From Johnsonella ignava ATCC 51276 (GTDB taxonomy: Bacteria; Bacillota; Clostridia; Lachnospirales; Lachnospiraceae): 14,919 bases of DNA. The position numbers and the translations under genes were made by a program. Each line of letters starts with the position of its first letter. The first letter of the stretch is position 1. Positions 6,783-13,138 of the stretch are shown here, in pieces. The DNA lies in NCBI RefSeq assembly GCF_000235445.1, contig NZ_JH378838.1:1-14919 (forward strand), written 5' to 3'. Below the pieces are notes generated by a model. The model was not told where the DNA came from. It saw only the letters and a program-made list of their open reading frames with translations, and searched no databases.

Positions 6783-9260
6783 TTACCTTTTATCCTTTCC
6801 CGTTTCACCGAGTTTTGTAGTAATCAATGAGTATAATCTTGTATTTTTAGGAAACTGATCTATAAAGGGGACAATGGTATTTCCATAGAATATTAAGCCT
6901 TCTCCCTCATTACTGTTTGTTACATAAGAAAGCTGGTGCTTTGAAATATTAAGTTTCTTAGCCAGTGTATCTCTGTCCGTTCCCGCCTGATTAAGCATTA
7001 AAATAAAGTCGGTATTATCAAAAATATTTTCAATCTCCGGACTTGCAAGAAGATCCTTGATATTTTGTGTTAAGCCTGTCGGCATACCTCCCCATTTTCT
7101 GAATCTTTTCCAAATCTCTATAGAATAGTTGGCTGTTTGCGGTTCTTTTAAAAGAAGGTGAAATTCATCAACAAAATATCTTGTTGCTTTTTTACTTGCC
7201 CTATTTATTGTTACTCTGTTCCAAACCTGATCTTGTATTATTAACATTCCTATTTTTTTAAGCTGTTTTCCAAGTTCTTTAATGTCATAGCAAACCACCC
7301 TGTTGTTTGTGTCTACATTCGTTCTGTGATTAAATACATTAAGGCTTCCCTTTACATAGATCTCCATCTCTACCGCAAGTTTCTTTCCTATTTTCTCCTC
7401 CTGTTTTCTAAGCAGATTATATAAATCTTCTAAAATTGGCATATTCTCCGGTATAGGATTTTCAAAATAGGCTTTATAAAGAATTGGCAAGCACCTGTCA
7501 ATAACTGATATTTCTTCCGCACTAAGTTTTTTCTCTCCAACTACAAGCTCAAATAAAGACAGTATAAAATCCGATTTTAAAGACAGAGGATTATCTTCAT
7601 CCGCATAGTCGGTGTTGATATCAAGGGGATTTATATAGTCTTTTGAAATCGGTGATATTTTAATAACCTGACCTTTTAGGGCATTAACAAGCGGAGAATA
7701 TTCAGCTTCAGGATCTGCAATAATAATATCATCATCCGTAATCAAAAAGGCATTGGTAATCTCTCTCTTTGCCGCAAAAGATTTTCCGCTACCCGGTGTT
7801 CCAAGTATCAGCCCGTTCGGATTTTTAAGTTTCTTTCTGTCAGCCATGATAATATTTCGACTTAAAGCATTTAAACCGTAATACAAACTTTCACCCTTAA
7901 TAAAGAGTTCCTCCGTTGTAAAGGGAATAAATACAGCCACCGAACTTGTAGTAAGTCCTCTTTCTATTTCCACTTCATTTATTCCAAGCGGAAGGCTTGC
8001 AATCAGTCCTTGTTCCTGCCTGTAGTTTAAGTTTTTAAGGTTACAGTTGTGCCTGTTTGCAATGGATTTTAATGTAAATACAGTATTGTCTAGTTTAACC
8101 TTGCTTTTATTGGTACTCATAATAAGGATCGTTACTAAAAACATCTTTTCATCATGATTTTGAAGCTCAGAAAGTAAGTTCTTTGCCTCCGCACCATAAG
8201 TTACAAGATCACTTGGCAGGATATCTATATCATATCCTGCTCTGATTGCTTTTTTATTTTCCTCAAGTTTCATCTTATCAAGATCGGTTATTTTTCTTTT
8301 TATGTTTTTAATCGCTTCCATTCTGTCAACAGCTTTGATATGAAAGGTAACAATAATATTTTCTTCCACCTCTAAAAATTCGGAAAGCATTTCATCCTTT
8401 ATATCCGATGCTAAAATCTGTAGAAAGTTTACCTCTGCAAATACTTCTCCCATCTTAAAATATGTAGGCTTTGAAAAATTAAAGGAAGTCGGTACAATGT
8501 ATTCCTTTGTTGTAAGTCCGCTGTATTTTAAATCTTCAAAGTTAAAAATAAACCTGTCATCAGGATTTAATATATCGTGAATGACTTTTAAGCGTTCTTC
8601 TCCGTCTAAAACATAGCCCTTTACACCCATCTGCCTAAAGTTATTTAATATATCCGCCTCTATTCTCTCTAACCTGCTTTTTGCCTGTTTTAAATCCTCG
8701 GCTTCTATGGTAAAGGTTAAATACATATTTTTTGACAGTCCGTTATTTCCCTTACTACTTTGATTTAACAGCATTTGCCTGTACTCATTTCTTATCTCAT
8801 TAAAATCATCCTCGGTTTCTTTGATATTAATAAGCTCTTTTCTTTCTTCATTTTCACCTATGCTGTTAATATAGTTAAACTCCACTTCCACACTTGAATC
8901 AAAGAAGTTAAGAAAAGAAGAAAAGTCGGAAAATATCCCTTCCTGATCCTCTTCTTCCATAAGTCTGTAATTAATATCAAAAAAGCGAATGGTTTTATTG
9001 TACTTATCCTTTTCAACCTGACAGATCCCGTCCTTTAACATTCTTTTATAGGGAATTGTATCCTGCACCGTTTCCTTTTTCTTAGACTTTATCAGAAAGG
9101 GAAACCATCCCTTTTTTATGAATGATTTCCCGTCTTTTTTATTGCCTGTATTCTTCCTGCTTAACTTTCTTAACTCGGATAATTCCTTACTGTTTTTCCT
9201 AAGCTCCATTTCATCCCTTTGTATTCTTTGCTCTTGTTTTTTCTTCTTCTCCTTATTCAA
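6783..9260 (-). CDS. virB4: VirB4/TraE-type conjugation ATPase, TTG start
   Basis: The protein is 825 aa and starts at TTG 9260, with GGAGGAG five bases upstream. This start overlaps the end of the prgI gene by 8 bases. The N-terminal half matches the VirB4 N-domain. The C-terminal half is a P-loop ATPase: Walker A GTPGSGKS at 487-494, and Walker B ending in FVDEF with D698 and E699. A NIFDNTDFILMLNQ segment follows, typical of the VirB4/TraC C-terminus. The protein would power assembly of the type IV secretion channel at the cytoplasmic face of the membrane. Length and domain order are normal and both nucleotide-binding motifs are intact, so the gene appears functional even though the coupling protein upstream is broken. 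Confidence 0.95.
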   Translation of the reverse strand: MNKEKKKKQEQRIQRDEMELRKNSKELSELRKLSRKNTGNKKDGKSFIKKGWFPFLIKSKKKETVQDTIPYKRMLKDGICQVEKDKYNKTIRFFDINYRLMEEEDQEGIFSDFSSFLNFFDSSVEVEFNYINSIGENEERKELINIKETEDDFNEIRNEYRQMLLNQSSKGNNGLSKNMYLTFTIEAEDLKQAKSRLERIEADILNNFRQMGVKGYVLDGEERLKVIHDILNPDDRFIFNFEDLKYSGLTTKEYIVPTSFNFSKPTYFKMGEVFAEVNFLQILASDIKDEMLSEFLEVEENIIVTFHIKAVDRMEAIKNIKRKITDLDKMKLEENKKAIRAGYDIDILPSDLVTYGAEAKNLLSELQNHDEKMFLVTILIMSTNKSKVKLDNTVFTLKSIANRHNCNLKNLNYRQEQGLIASLPLGINEVEIERGLTTSSVAVFIPFTTEELFIKGESLYYGLNALSRNIIMADRKKLKNPNGLILGTPGSGKSFAAKREITNAFLITDDDIIIADPEAEYSPLVNALKGQVIKISPISKDYINPLDINTDYADEDNPLSLKSDFILSLFELVVGEKKLSAEEISVIDRCLPILYKAYFENPIPENMPILEDLYNLLRKQEEKIGKKLAVEMEIYVKGSLNVFNHRTNVDTNNRVVCYDIKELGKQLKKIGMLIIQDQVWNRVTINRASKKATRYFVDEFHLLLKEPQTANYSIEIWKRFRKWGGMPTGLTQNIKDLLASPEIENIFDNTDFILMLNQAGTDRDTLAKKLNISKHQLSYVTNSNEGEGLIFYGNTIVPFIDQFPKNTRLYSLITTKLGETGKDKR

Positions 9261-9651
9261 TTCTTCTCCTCCCGTTACTGCTTAATCTCATCTTGCTTAT
9301 AGGCATAGGCGTTCTGCCTTTTATTTCATCTTTTTCCTTATTCGTATTATAAATACTCCTTGATTTATATACCCTTATCTTTTCAGCCTTATGAAACCTT
9401 ACTATATATGCCAAATGCTTTTCAAATGGCAGATTATCTTTTTCATAAAGCGTTGCAAACAAAATCGGTAATACGACTATGCTCATCAGTATCATTGAAA
9501 TATCCGTACTTAAAAAGTTTTTACATAACAAATAAACAGGAAAACCTAATAGTCCTGCTATGCTAAAGCCGATTAGCTGTCTTTTAGTAAGGTTAAGGGC
9601 TACCTTTGTTTTTACTTTGCTAAGATCCTTCGGTACTTTTACATATGCCAT
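9253..9651 (-). CDS. prgI: PrgI family membrane protein of the type IV secretion system
   Basis: A 132-aa protein opens with MAYVKVPKDLSKVKTKV, the characteristic start of the PrgI family, followed by two membrane segments (about 25-44 and 50-68). A cytosolic C-terminal tail follows, including FEKHLAYIVRF. PrgI proteins are VirB3-like inner-membrane subunits that work with VirB4. The gene overlaps the start of virB4 by 8 bases and overlaps the small membrane gene upstream by 13 bases, so translation of all three is probably coupled. Codons and length are normal for the family. Confidence 0.88.
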   Translation of the reverse strand: MAYVKVPKDLSKVKTKVALNLTKRQLIGFSIAGLLGFPVYLLCKNFLSTDISMILMSIVVLPILFATLYEKDNLPFEKHLAYIVRFHKAEKIRVYKSRSIYNTNKEKDEIKGRTPMPISKMRLSSNGRRRIE

Positions 9652-9932
9652 GCTCTTTCCTCCCTCTGCTCTTTGCTATTTGAAAGTGCTTCTATATGTT
9701 CCCAAAGTGAGATAATTTCCTCTTTTACCTTCTCTAATTCTTCTGCAAGTTCAAAATCAGCTTTACATAATATATTTTTATCATCCTTTATTTTTACAAA
9801 GTCAAAATCTTTATCTAAAGGTACTGATGTATCCTGCTTTTTCCTGCTTACGATCTTTCCAAGCAACAACCCTATAAAAAGCATTACTCCTGCTCCTAAT
9901 ATTATTCTCATTTTTTTATTTAATATTTTCAT
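9639..9932 (-). CDS. Small membrane protein of the transfer operon, unknown function
   Basis: A 97-aa protein starts at ATG 9932, with GGGAGG five bases upstream. A GTG two codons earlier overlaps that site and is less likely. The N-terminus is basic, with one membrane segment (about 9-26). The rest is charged, with a probable helix at 60-85 reading ELAEELEKVKEEIISLWEHI. I do not recognise a family. It lies between the VirB6-like gene and prgI, a place where Tn1549-like elements often carry a small single-pass protein. It probably acts in the membrane complex, but this is inferred only from position. Confidence 0.6.
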   Translation of the reverse strand: MKILNKKMRIILGAGVMLFIGLLLGKIVSRKKQDTSVPLDKDFDFVKIKDDKNILCKADFELAEELEKVKEEIISLWEHIEALSNSKEQREERAWHM

Positions 9933-9992
9933 TGCCACCTCCCGGTACTTATATTTTTACTTAAACCCACTGCTTTGATCTTTTTGTCTTTT

Positions 9993-10017
9993 ACTTTTGC
10001 TCATTTTGAACAAAAGT
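9993..10017 (-). repeat. Conserved-loop hairpin, copy 1
   Basis: On the minus strand it reads ACTTT-TGTTCAAAATGAGCA-AAAGT. Two further inner pairs (T-A, G-C) make the stem 7 bp in this copy. It starts only four bases after the stop codon of the VirB6-like gene. It shares three bases with a second small hairpin, AGTCAT-tag-ATGACT (10015-10029), whose loop is that stop codon, so the two folds exclude each other. It is one of three copies (see 11510-11536 and 11803-11833). Confidence 0.6.
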
Positions 10018-10020
10018 CAT

Positions 10021-10884
10021 CTAATGACTGTTAAGAATAGCCTTTGCGATACTTCCCGACTTCATCATCATTACCCCCAGTATCATTCCGTATGCCAACA
10101 CCTTTAAAATACTTACATGAATATCCGTAAAGTTTACGGTTTTTACAAGTACCGCATATATTCCGAAAAAGATTAAAATAAACAGTCCTTGAAGTCCAAG
10201 TGCAAACAAACTTTTTATATAATTTGTTCCGATACTTCCCCACTCCCTGTTTCCAAGTGTGGCAAATGGAATAGCGGCTACGGAACAGTAAATATAAATT
10301 TCAATCATTCTTCCGTATAAGATTACTGTAATTAAAACAGAAAGTATTGTTAAAGAGATTTTAACAAGTCCTGTCTCAAGTGAAATTCCGATGAGTGTTC
10401 CAACACTTTTTTCTTTTAGGGCATCAACCATAGCATCAAAATCTCCCGGTGCAATATTCGCACTGCTTCCCACAACCCCGGCTGCCTTTCCTACCATTTC
10501 CTGTGCAACATCAAAGACTGCCATGGAAAACTCAAAGGCATGGGATACAAGCCATACAGCTATCCACATCTTTATGATGTATTTGAAAAACTCAAAGGTA
10601 TCCGTATCATGCATGGAGTTTTTTTGCATTACCACTTGAATTAATTCAATACAACATATTGCTGTAAGGATTATTACTGCTATGGGTAAAACAACATTTT
10701 CATTGATTGATTTTATAAAGGCAAATACCTCCGAGTTCCATGAACTCGGAGTTTTGCCAACCTCTCCGACAACTGTTCCCACTTTCTCATTAATATCCAA
10801 AAGCATTGCCGAGAGATTATCCTTAATTATATCAATCATGATATTCTTGAAAAACTCATCTATTTTTCCAAATAAATCCAACAT
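10021..10884 (-). CDS. VirB6/TrbL-like polytopic membrane protein
   Basis: A 287-aa protein is read from ATG 10884, just one base after the stop of the Maff2 gene (TAAGATG), which points to coupled translation. No good Shine-Dalgarno is present, and an alternative TTG at 10905 would overlap Maff2. Hydrophobic segments are at about 64-86, 105-125, 172-190, 197-212, 224-247 and 258-274. The segment IEIYIYCSVAAIPFATLGN followed by a W and a long hydrophobic stretch fits the TrbL/VirB6 family, which forms the inner-membrane core of the conjugation channel. The stop codon lies in the loop of a 6-bp hairpin. The protein is complete with no missing parts. Confidence 0.82.
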   Translation of the reverse strand: MLDLFGKIDEFFKNIMIDIIKDNLSAMLLDINEKVGTVVGEVGKTPSSWNSEVFAFIKSINENVVLPIAVIILTAICCIELIQVVMQKNSMHDTDTFEFFKYIIKMWIAVWLVSHAFEFSMAVFDVAQEMVGKAAGVVGSSANIAPGDFDAMVDALKEKSVGTLIGISLETGLVKISLTILSVLITVILYGRMIEIYIYCSVAAIPFATLGNREWGSIGTNYIKSLFALGLQGLFILIFFGIYAVLVKTVNFTDIHVSILKVLAYGMILGVMMMKSGSIAKAILNSH

Positions 10885-10885
10885 C

Positions 10886-11101
10886 TTAATTAAGTACAGT
10901 AGCAAGTAGCGGAATTAATTTTAGCCCTATTAAAACTATTCCTCCCCCTGCCATAAGCTGCTTTATTCCCTGTGATTTCGCTCCGGGGTTGTCATTTCCA
11001 TAGCCTTCAAGCAGGTTTATGACTCCCCATGCTCCAAGCCCTGCCCCTATTGCTGTTACCAAAATCTTTAATACATCTACCGCCTGTGTAAAAAATGCCA
11101 T
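10886..11101 (-). CDS. Maff2 family small membrane protein
   Basis: A 71-aa protein starts at ATG 11101 with AGGAGG seven bases upstream; its ATG overlaps the stop of the SSB-like gene (TAATG). There are two hydrophobic segments (about 9-33 and 45-70), joined by a short loop, EGYGNDNPGAKSQGIKQLMAGG. This loop is the mark of the Maff2 family of conjugative elements. By size, topology and position next to VirB6, it may correspond to a VirB2-like pilin subunit, but I know of no experimental proof for this family. Confidence 0.88.
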   Translation of the reverse strand: MAFFTQAVDVLKILVTAIGAGLGAWGVINLLEGYGNDNPGAKSQGIKQLMAGGGIVLIGLKLIPLLATVLN

Positions 11102-11424
11102 TATTCTTCCTCCTTATTTACTGTCTTATCTGCCTTGTTAAGATGTTTTACAATAAAGTTTCTATAACTTTTATCTTCCTTTTTGACCTCTTTAAAATAT
11201 CCGAAAACATGGATAAAATCGCCTTTTTCAAAGTCCTTTGTAAGTTCGGCTTTTTCACTGTAAACATTACAATTTATATACTCCTTCTTTTTCTCTCCTA
11301 CCTTTCCCATCTTTCTAAAGAGGGTAAAATTAGCAGCTTTAACTTCGCCGTCCTTACCCTTAATAACTTTTATCTCCACCTCATTAATCAGATTTCCGTT
11401 GATGTTAAGCATTTCTTTTTGCAT
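11101..11424 (-). CDS. SSB-like single-stranded DNA-binding protein of the element
   Basis: The gene encodes 107 aa from the ATG at 11424, preceded by CGGAGA. The open frame extends 14 codons further, but that extension lies in the T run of a terminator and has no ribosome binding site. The pattern NINGNLINEVEIKV, then AANFTLFRK, EYINCNVYSEKAE and KGDFIHVFGYF follows the five-strand OB-fold of SSB proteins, and the length is that of a short SSB lacking the acidic C-terminal tip. It would coat or protect transferred single strands. The start lies just 31 bases past a terminator stem-loop, leaving no room for a separate promoter (see findings). Confidence 0.75.
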   Translation of the reverse strand: MQKEMLNINGNLINEVEIKVIKGKDGEVKAANFTLFRKMGKVGEKKKEYINCNVYSEKAELTKDFEKGDFIHVFGYFKEVKKEDKSYRNFIVKHLNKADKTVNKEEE

Positions 11425-11454
11425 ATAATTTCTCCGTTTCCTATTTGATTTAAT

Positions 11455-11491
11455 AAAAAAGACCATAGTCTTTTCAAGTTACCATGGACTT
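11455..11491 (-). terminator. Intrinsic terminator just upstream of the SSB-like gene
   Basis: On the minus strand, AAGTCCATGGT pairs with ACTATGGTCTT with one T-T mismatch and one G-T wobble, around an 11-base loop. A TTTT run and ATT follow. The last T lies about 30 bases before the SSB-like ATG. A read-through mechanism or attenuation must allow the downstream transfer genes to be expressed if they share the promoter of the upstream genes. Confidence 0.6.
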
Positions 11492-11509
11492 ATTTATATT
11501 TTTTATGCT

Positions 11510-11536
11510 GACTTCTGCTCATTTTGAACTAAAGTC
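11510..11536 (-). repeat. Conserved-loop hairpin, copy 2
   Basis: On the minus strand it reads GACTTT-AGTTCAAAATGAGCA-GAAGTC. The stem is 6 bp, with one T-G pair that is a permitted wobble in RNA of this strand but a C-A mismatch on the other strand. The hairpin therefore works as RNA from the minus strand. It lies 18 bases before the terminator at 11455-11491. Confidence 0.6.
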
Positions 11537-11587
11537 GGAGGGCTTCTTACCTTTGCTTTCACTTAACCATTTCTCCTTTTCTTCAAC

Positions 11588-11619
11588 AAAAAAAGACTAA
11601 GATTTGATTTATCTTAATC
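11588..11619 (-). terminator. Intrinsic terminator at the end of the 53-aa gene
   Basis: On the minus strand GATTAAGAT pairs with ATCTTAGTC (nine pairs, one T-G wobble) around a 7-base loop, followed directly by TTTTTTT. The stop codon of the 53-aa gene lies at the edge of the loop. It is a strong candidate for the end of the VirD4-remnant/53-aa transcript. Confidence 0.7.
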
Positions 11620-11770
11620 CTTTACTTTGGCTGCTATATGCTTTATGAAATTCATTCTTAGCTTTTAGATGTTTGAGCTTTTGATTTAATATGCTTATTC
11701 TTATTTTTATCTGCCCTAACCTCTTCCCTGCTTTTTTAATTCTCATTTCTATATTTTCCCATTCATCCAT
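11609..11770 (-). CDS. 53-aa basic helical protein, unknown function
   Basis: An ATG at 11770 opens 53 codons (begins MDEWENIEMRIKKAGKRLGQ) and ends at TAA 11609-11611. It is a basic, probably all-helical protein with coiled-coil character (residues 5-45) and no Cys or membrane segment. A weak GGAAGGA ribosome binding site lies about 11 bases upstream. A terminator overlaps its stop codon, and a hairpin repeat lies 33 bases before its start; both agree with a real gene. It lies between VirD4 and the SSB-like gene. It might bind DNA, for example in a relaxosome, but that is a guess from charge and context. Confidence 0.45.
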   Translation of the reverse strand: MDEWENIEMRIKKAGKRLGQIKIRISILNQKLKHLKAKNEFHKAYSSQSKGLR

Positions 11771-11802
11771 TTCTTAATATTCCTTCCAAAATCTATCCGT
11801 TA

Positions 11803-11833
11803 ATAACTTTTGCTCATTTTGAACTAAAGTTAT
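11803..11833 (-). repeat. Conserved-loop hairpin, copy 3
   Basis: On the minus strand it reads ATAACTTT-AGTTCAAAATGAGCA-AAAGTTAT, a perfect 8-bp stem. The 15-nt loop is identical to that of copy 2 and differs by one base from copy 1. It lies seven bases after the VirD4 stop codon and 33 bases before the 53-aa gene. Its outer stem pairs differ from those of copy 2 but still pair. Confidence 0.65.
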
Positions 11834-11840
11834 CACGAGC

Positions 11841-12662
11841 TTACCTATCAACCTCCACTACTTTTACCCGCATTTCTTCTTTTAAGTTGACCTTATCTCT
11901 TCTTTTTAAATATTTTTCTATATCAAAGGTATTTTTCTTGTTGTAGTCTGAAAGCAGCTTATAATTTTTATGCTTTGTAATATCGAACTTATCTGAATAA
12001 AAAGGTCTTGCTCCCCTTATCTCCAGTATGCACTTCCCACCGTCCATCACTTTAAGTTCATCCCTGCTCATCAGTTCCTTTCCAAGCTTTTGATAGTTCA
12101 GTCCGAAAGATTTTTGATTTGACCTTGTTTCCGATGTGTTATACAGGTCTATGGTTTCTTTTCCTAAGTTCTCGGATAACTCCTTTATGGTTGTTCCTTC
12201 CTTTCCACCCAAAAACAACTCGCTATCACAATTACCCGAGATGGTGTCGGCATTGTCTTTATATATGGCTTTAAGCTGTGATTTTGCCTGAAGAATTATG
12301 CTTGCAGAAATTTCTCTGGAACGAATGGTTGCAATTAACTTCTCAAACTTTGGAATCTGACCGATGTTACTGAACTCATCCAATAAACACCTTACATGAA
12401 CGGGAAGTCTGCCGCCATACACATCATCCGCCTTATCACAAAGTAAATTAAATAGCTGAGTATACATCATTGCCACTACAAAGTTAAATGTGTCATCGGT
12501 ATCGGATATGATAATAAATAAGGCTGTTTTTTTATCTCCTATAGTATCTAAGCCCATCTCATCATACTCCATAAGGTTTTTAAGCTCCTCAATATCAAAT
12601 GGAGCAAGCCTTGCACCACAAGAAATTAATATACTCTTCGCAGTTTTTCCTGTTGCTACTTG
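11841..12662 (-). pseudogene. virD4: VirD4/TcpA-type coupling protein, N-terminally truncated
   Basis: The frame opens after an in-frame TGA at 12663-12665 and runs to TAA at 11841-11843. The first residues read QVATGKTAKSILISCGARLA, which fit the middle of a VirD4/TraG-type protein, followed by the conserved RLAPFDIEELKNLM block. An ATG at 12572 could start a 243-aa product. Walker B is present (CLLDEFSNIGQIP, D65 and E66 from that ATG), and the rest of the C-terminal half looks intact, including SREISASIILQ. Full-length proteins of this family are about 600 aa, so roughly 300 residues are missing, including the membrane segments and Walker A. The protein normally couples the relaxase-DNA complex to the secretion channel. 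The remnant cannot bind ATP on its own and is probably not functional. No frameshift is seen within what remains. Confidence 0.85.
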
Positions 12663-12673
12663 TCAAGGACTTT

Positions 12674-12859
12674 TTAATCAAAATCATCTTTTTTTTCATC
12701 CGATTTTCTCCTAAGCTCCCTCAACATTATTCTTGTCAACTTATCTTGCATTGTTTCTGTCGCATTTTCATTGAAGTGAACAACAACCTCATAGGTGGTC
12801 TTTCCAATCTTTCTCTTTGTACTAATGCCTTTTTTATCTCCAATTTTTAGTTCTTCCAT
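12674..12859 (-). CDS. tnpW: TnpW family small transposon protein
   Basis: A 61-aa protein starts at ATG 12859, preceded by GGAAAGGAG with a 7-base spacing. The sequence RKIGKTTYEVVVHFNENATETMQDKLTRIMLRE is the typical TnpW pattern: an RRIGxTTYxVxVHF strand, then a helix starting at ETM. TnpW is encoded in Tn4451/4453-type and related elements just upstream of the large serine recombinase (TnpX); its function is unknown. Here the recombinase is missing, and a VirD4 fragment starts a few bases after the tnpW stop. tnpW therefore seems to be left over from the edge of the deleted region. No promoter can be seen between it and the upstream terminator. Confidence 0.75.
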   Translation of the reverse strand: MEELKIGDKKGISTKRKIGKTTYEVVVHFNENATETMQDKLTRIMLRELRRKSDEKKDDFD

Positions 12860-12894
12860 AAATTCTCCTTTCCGTTCTTTAAATTTTCAACAAC

Positions 12895-12930
12895 AAAAAA
12901 GGAAGTATAGGCTATTTGCTTTTACTTCCT
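12895..12930 (-). terminator. Intrinsic terminator between the blaR1/KTR region and tnpW
   Basis: On the minus strand AGGAAGTA pairs perfectly with TACTTCCT (8 pairs) around a 15-base loop, followed by TTTTTTG. It ends transcription coming from blaI-blaR1 and the KTR remnant. The stem ends only about 35 bases before the tnpW ATG. Confidence 0.75.
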
Positions 12931-13018
12931 CTTAGTAATTTATCATTAAATTTTTGTTTATATTAACCAAAATCTTATCAGCTATGCAACTGACTCCTTT
13001 ATAAACTGATATTTTGAG

Positions 13019-13123
13019 TTATTTTGTATTGATTAAACTTTCCTTTCCACATCTTGAACAATATATGCACTCAGCATTTAGAAAAACATTATTATCTATC
13101 ACATTTGAACTGAATGGTTACTC
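13019..13123 (-). pseudogene. Remnant of a Cys-rich KTR domain protein
   Basis: Downstream of blaR1 an open frame without a start codon ends LNAECIYCSRCGKESLINTK, stop TAA near 13019. This matches the C-terminal half of Cys_rich_KTR proteins of conjugative elements (typically ..NFPLYCPKCKQESLINVK). The N-terminal half (WILCPVCGNKTR) is missing: a stop codon (TAA) lies 32 codons before the end, and no KTR motif can be found upstream. It is probably a decayed copy of a gene common in such elements next to resistance or recombination genes. It rests on about 20 residues. Confidence 0.5.
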
Positions 13124-13138
13124 GCCAGTGTCTTTTAA

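Noticed and set aside
10031..10243. 70-codon minus-strand ORF in another frame of the VirB6-like gene
   Set aside because: It is fully contained in the VirB6-like gene, which has the expected membrane pattern; no start signal is seen.
13085..13110. AGTTCAAATGTGAT on the minus strand as a possible fourth hairpin copy
   Set aside because: Only the first eight bases match, and the flanks do not form a stem.
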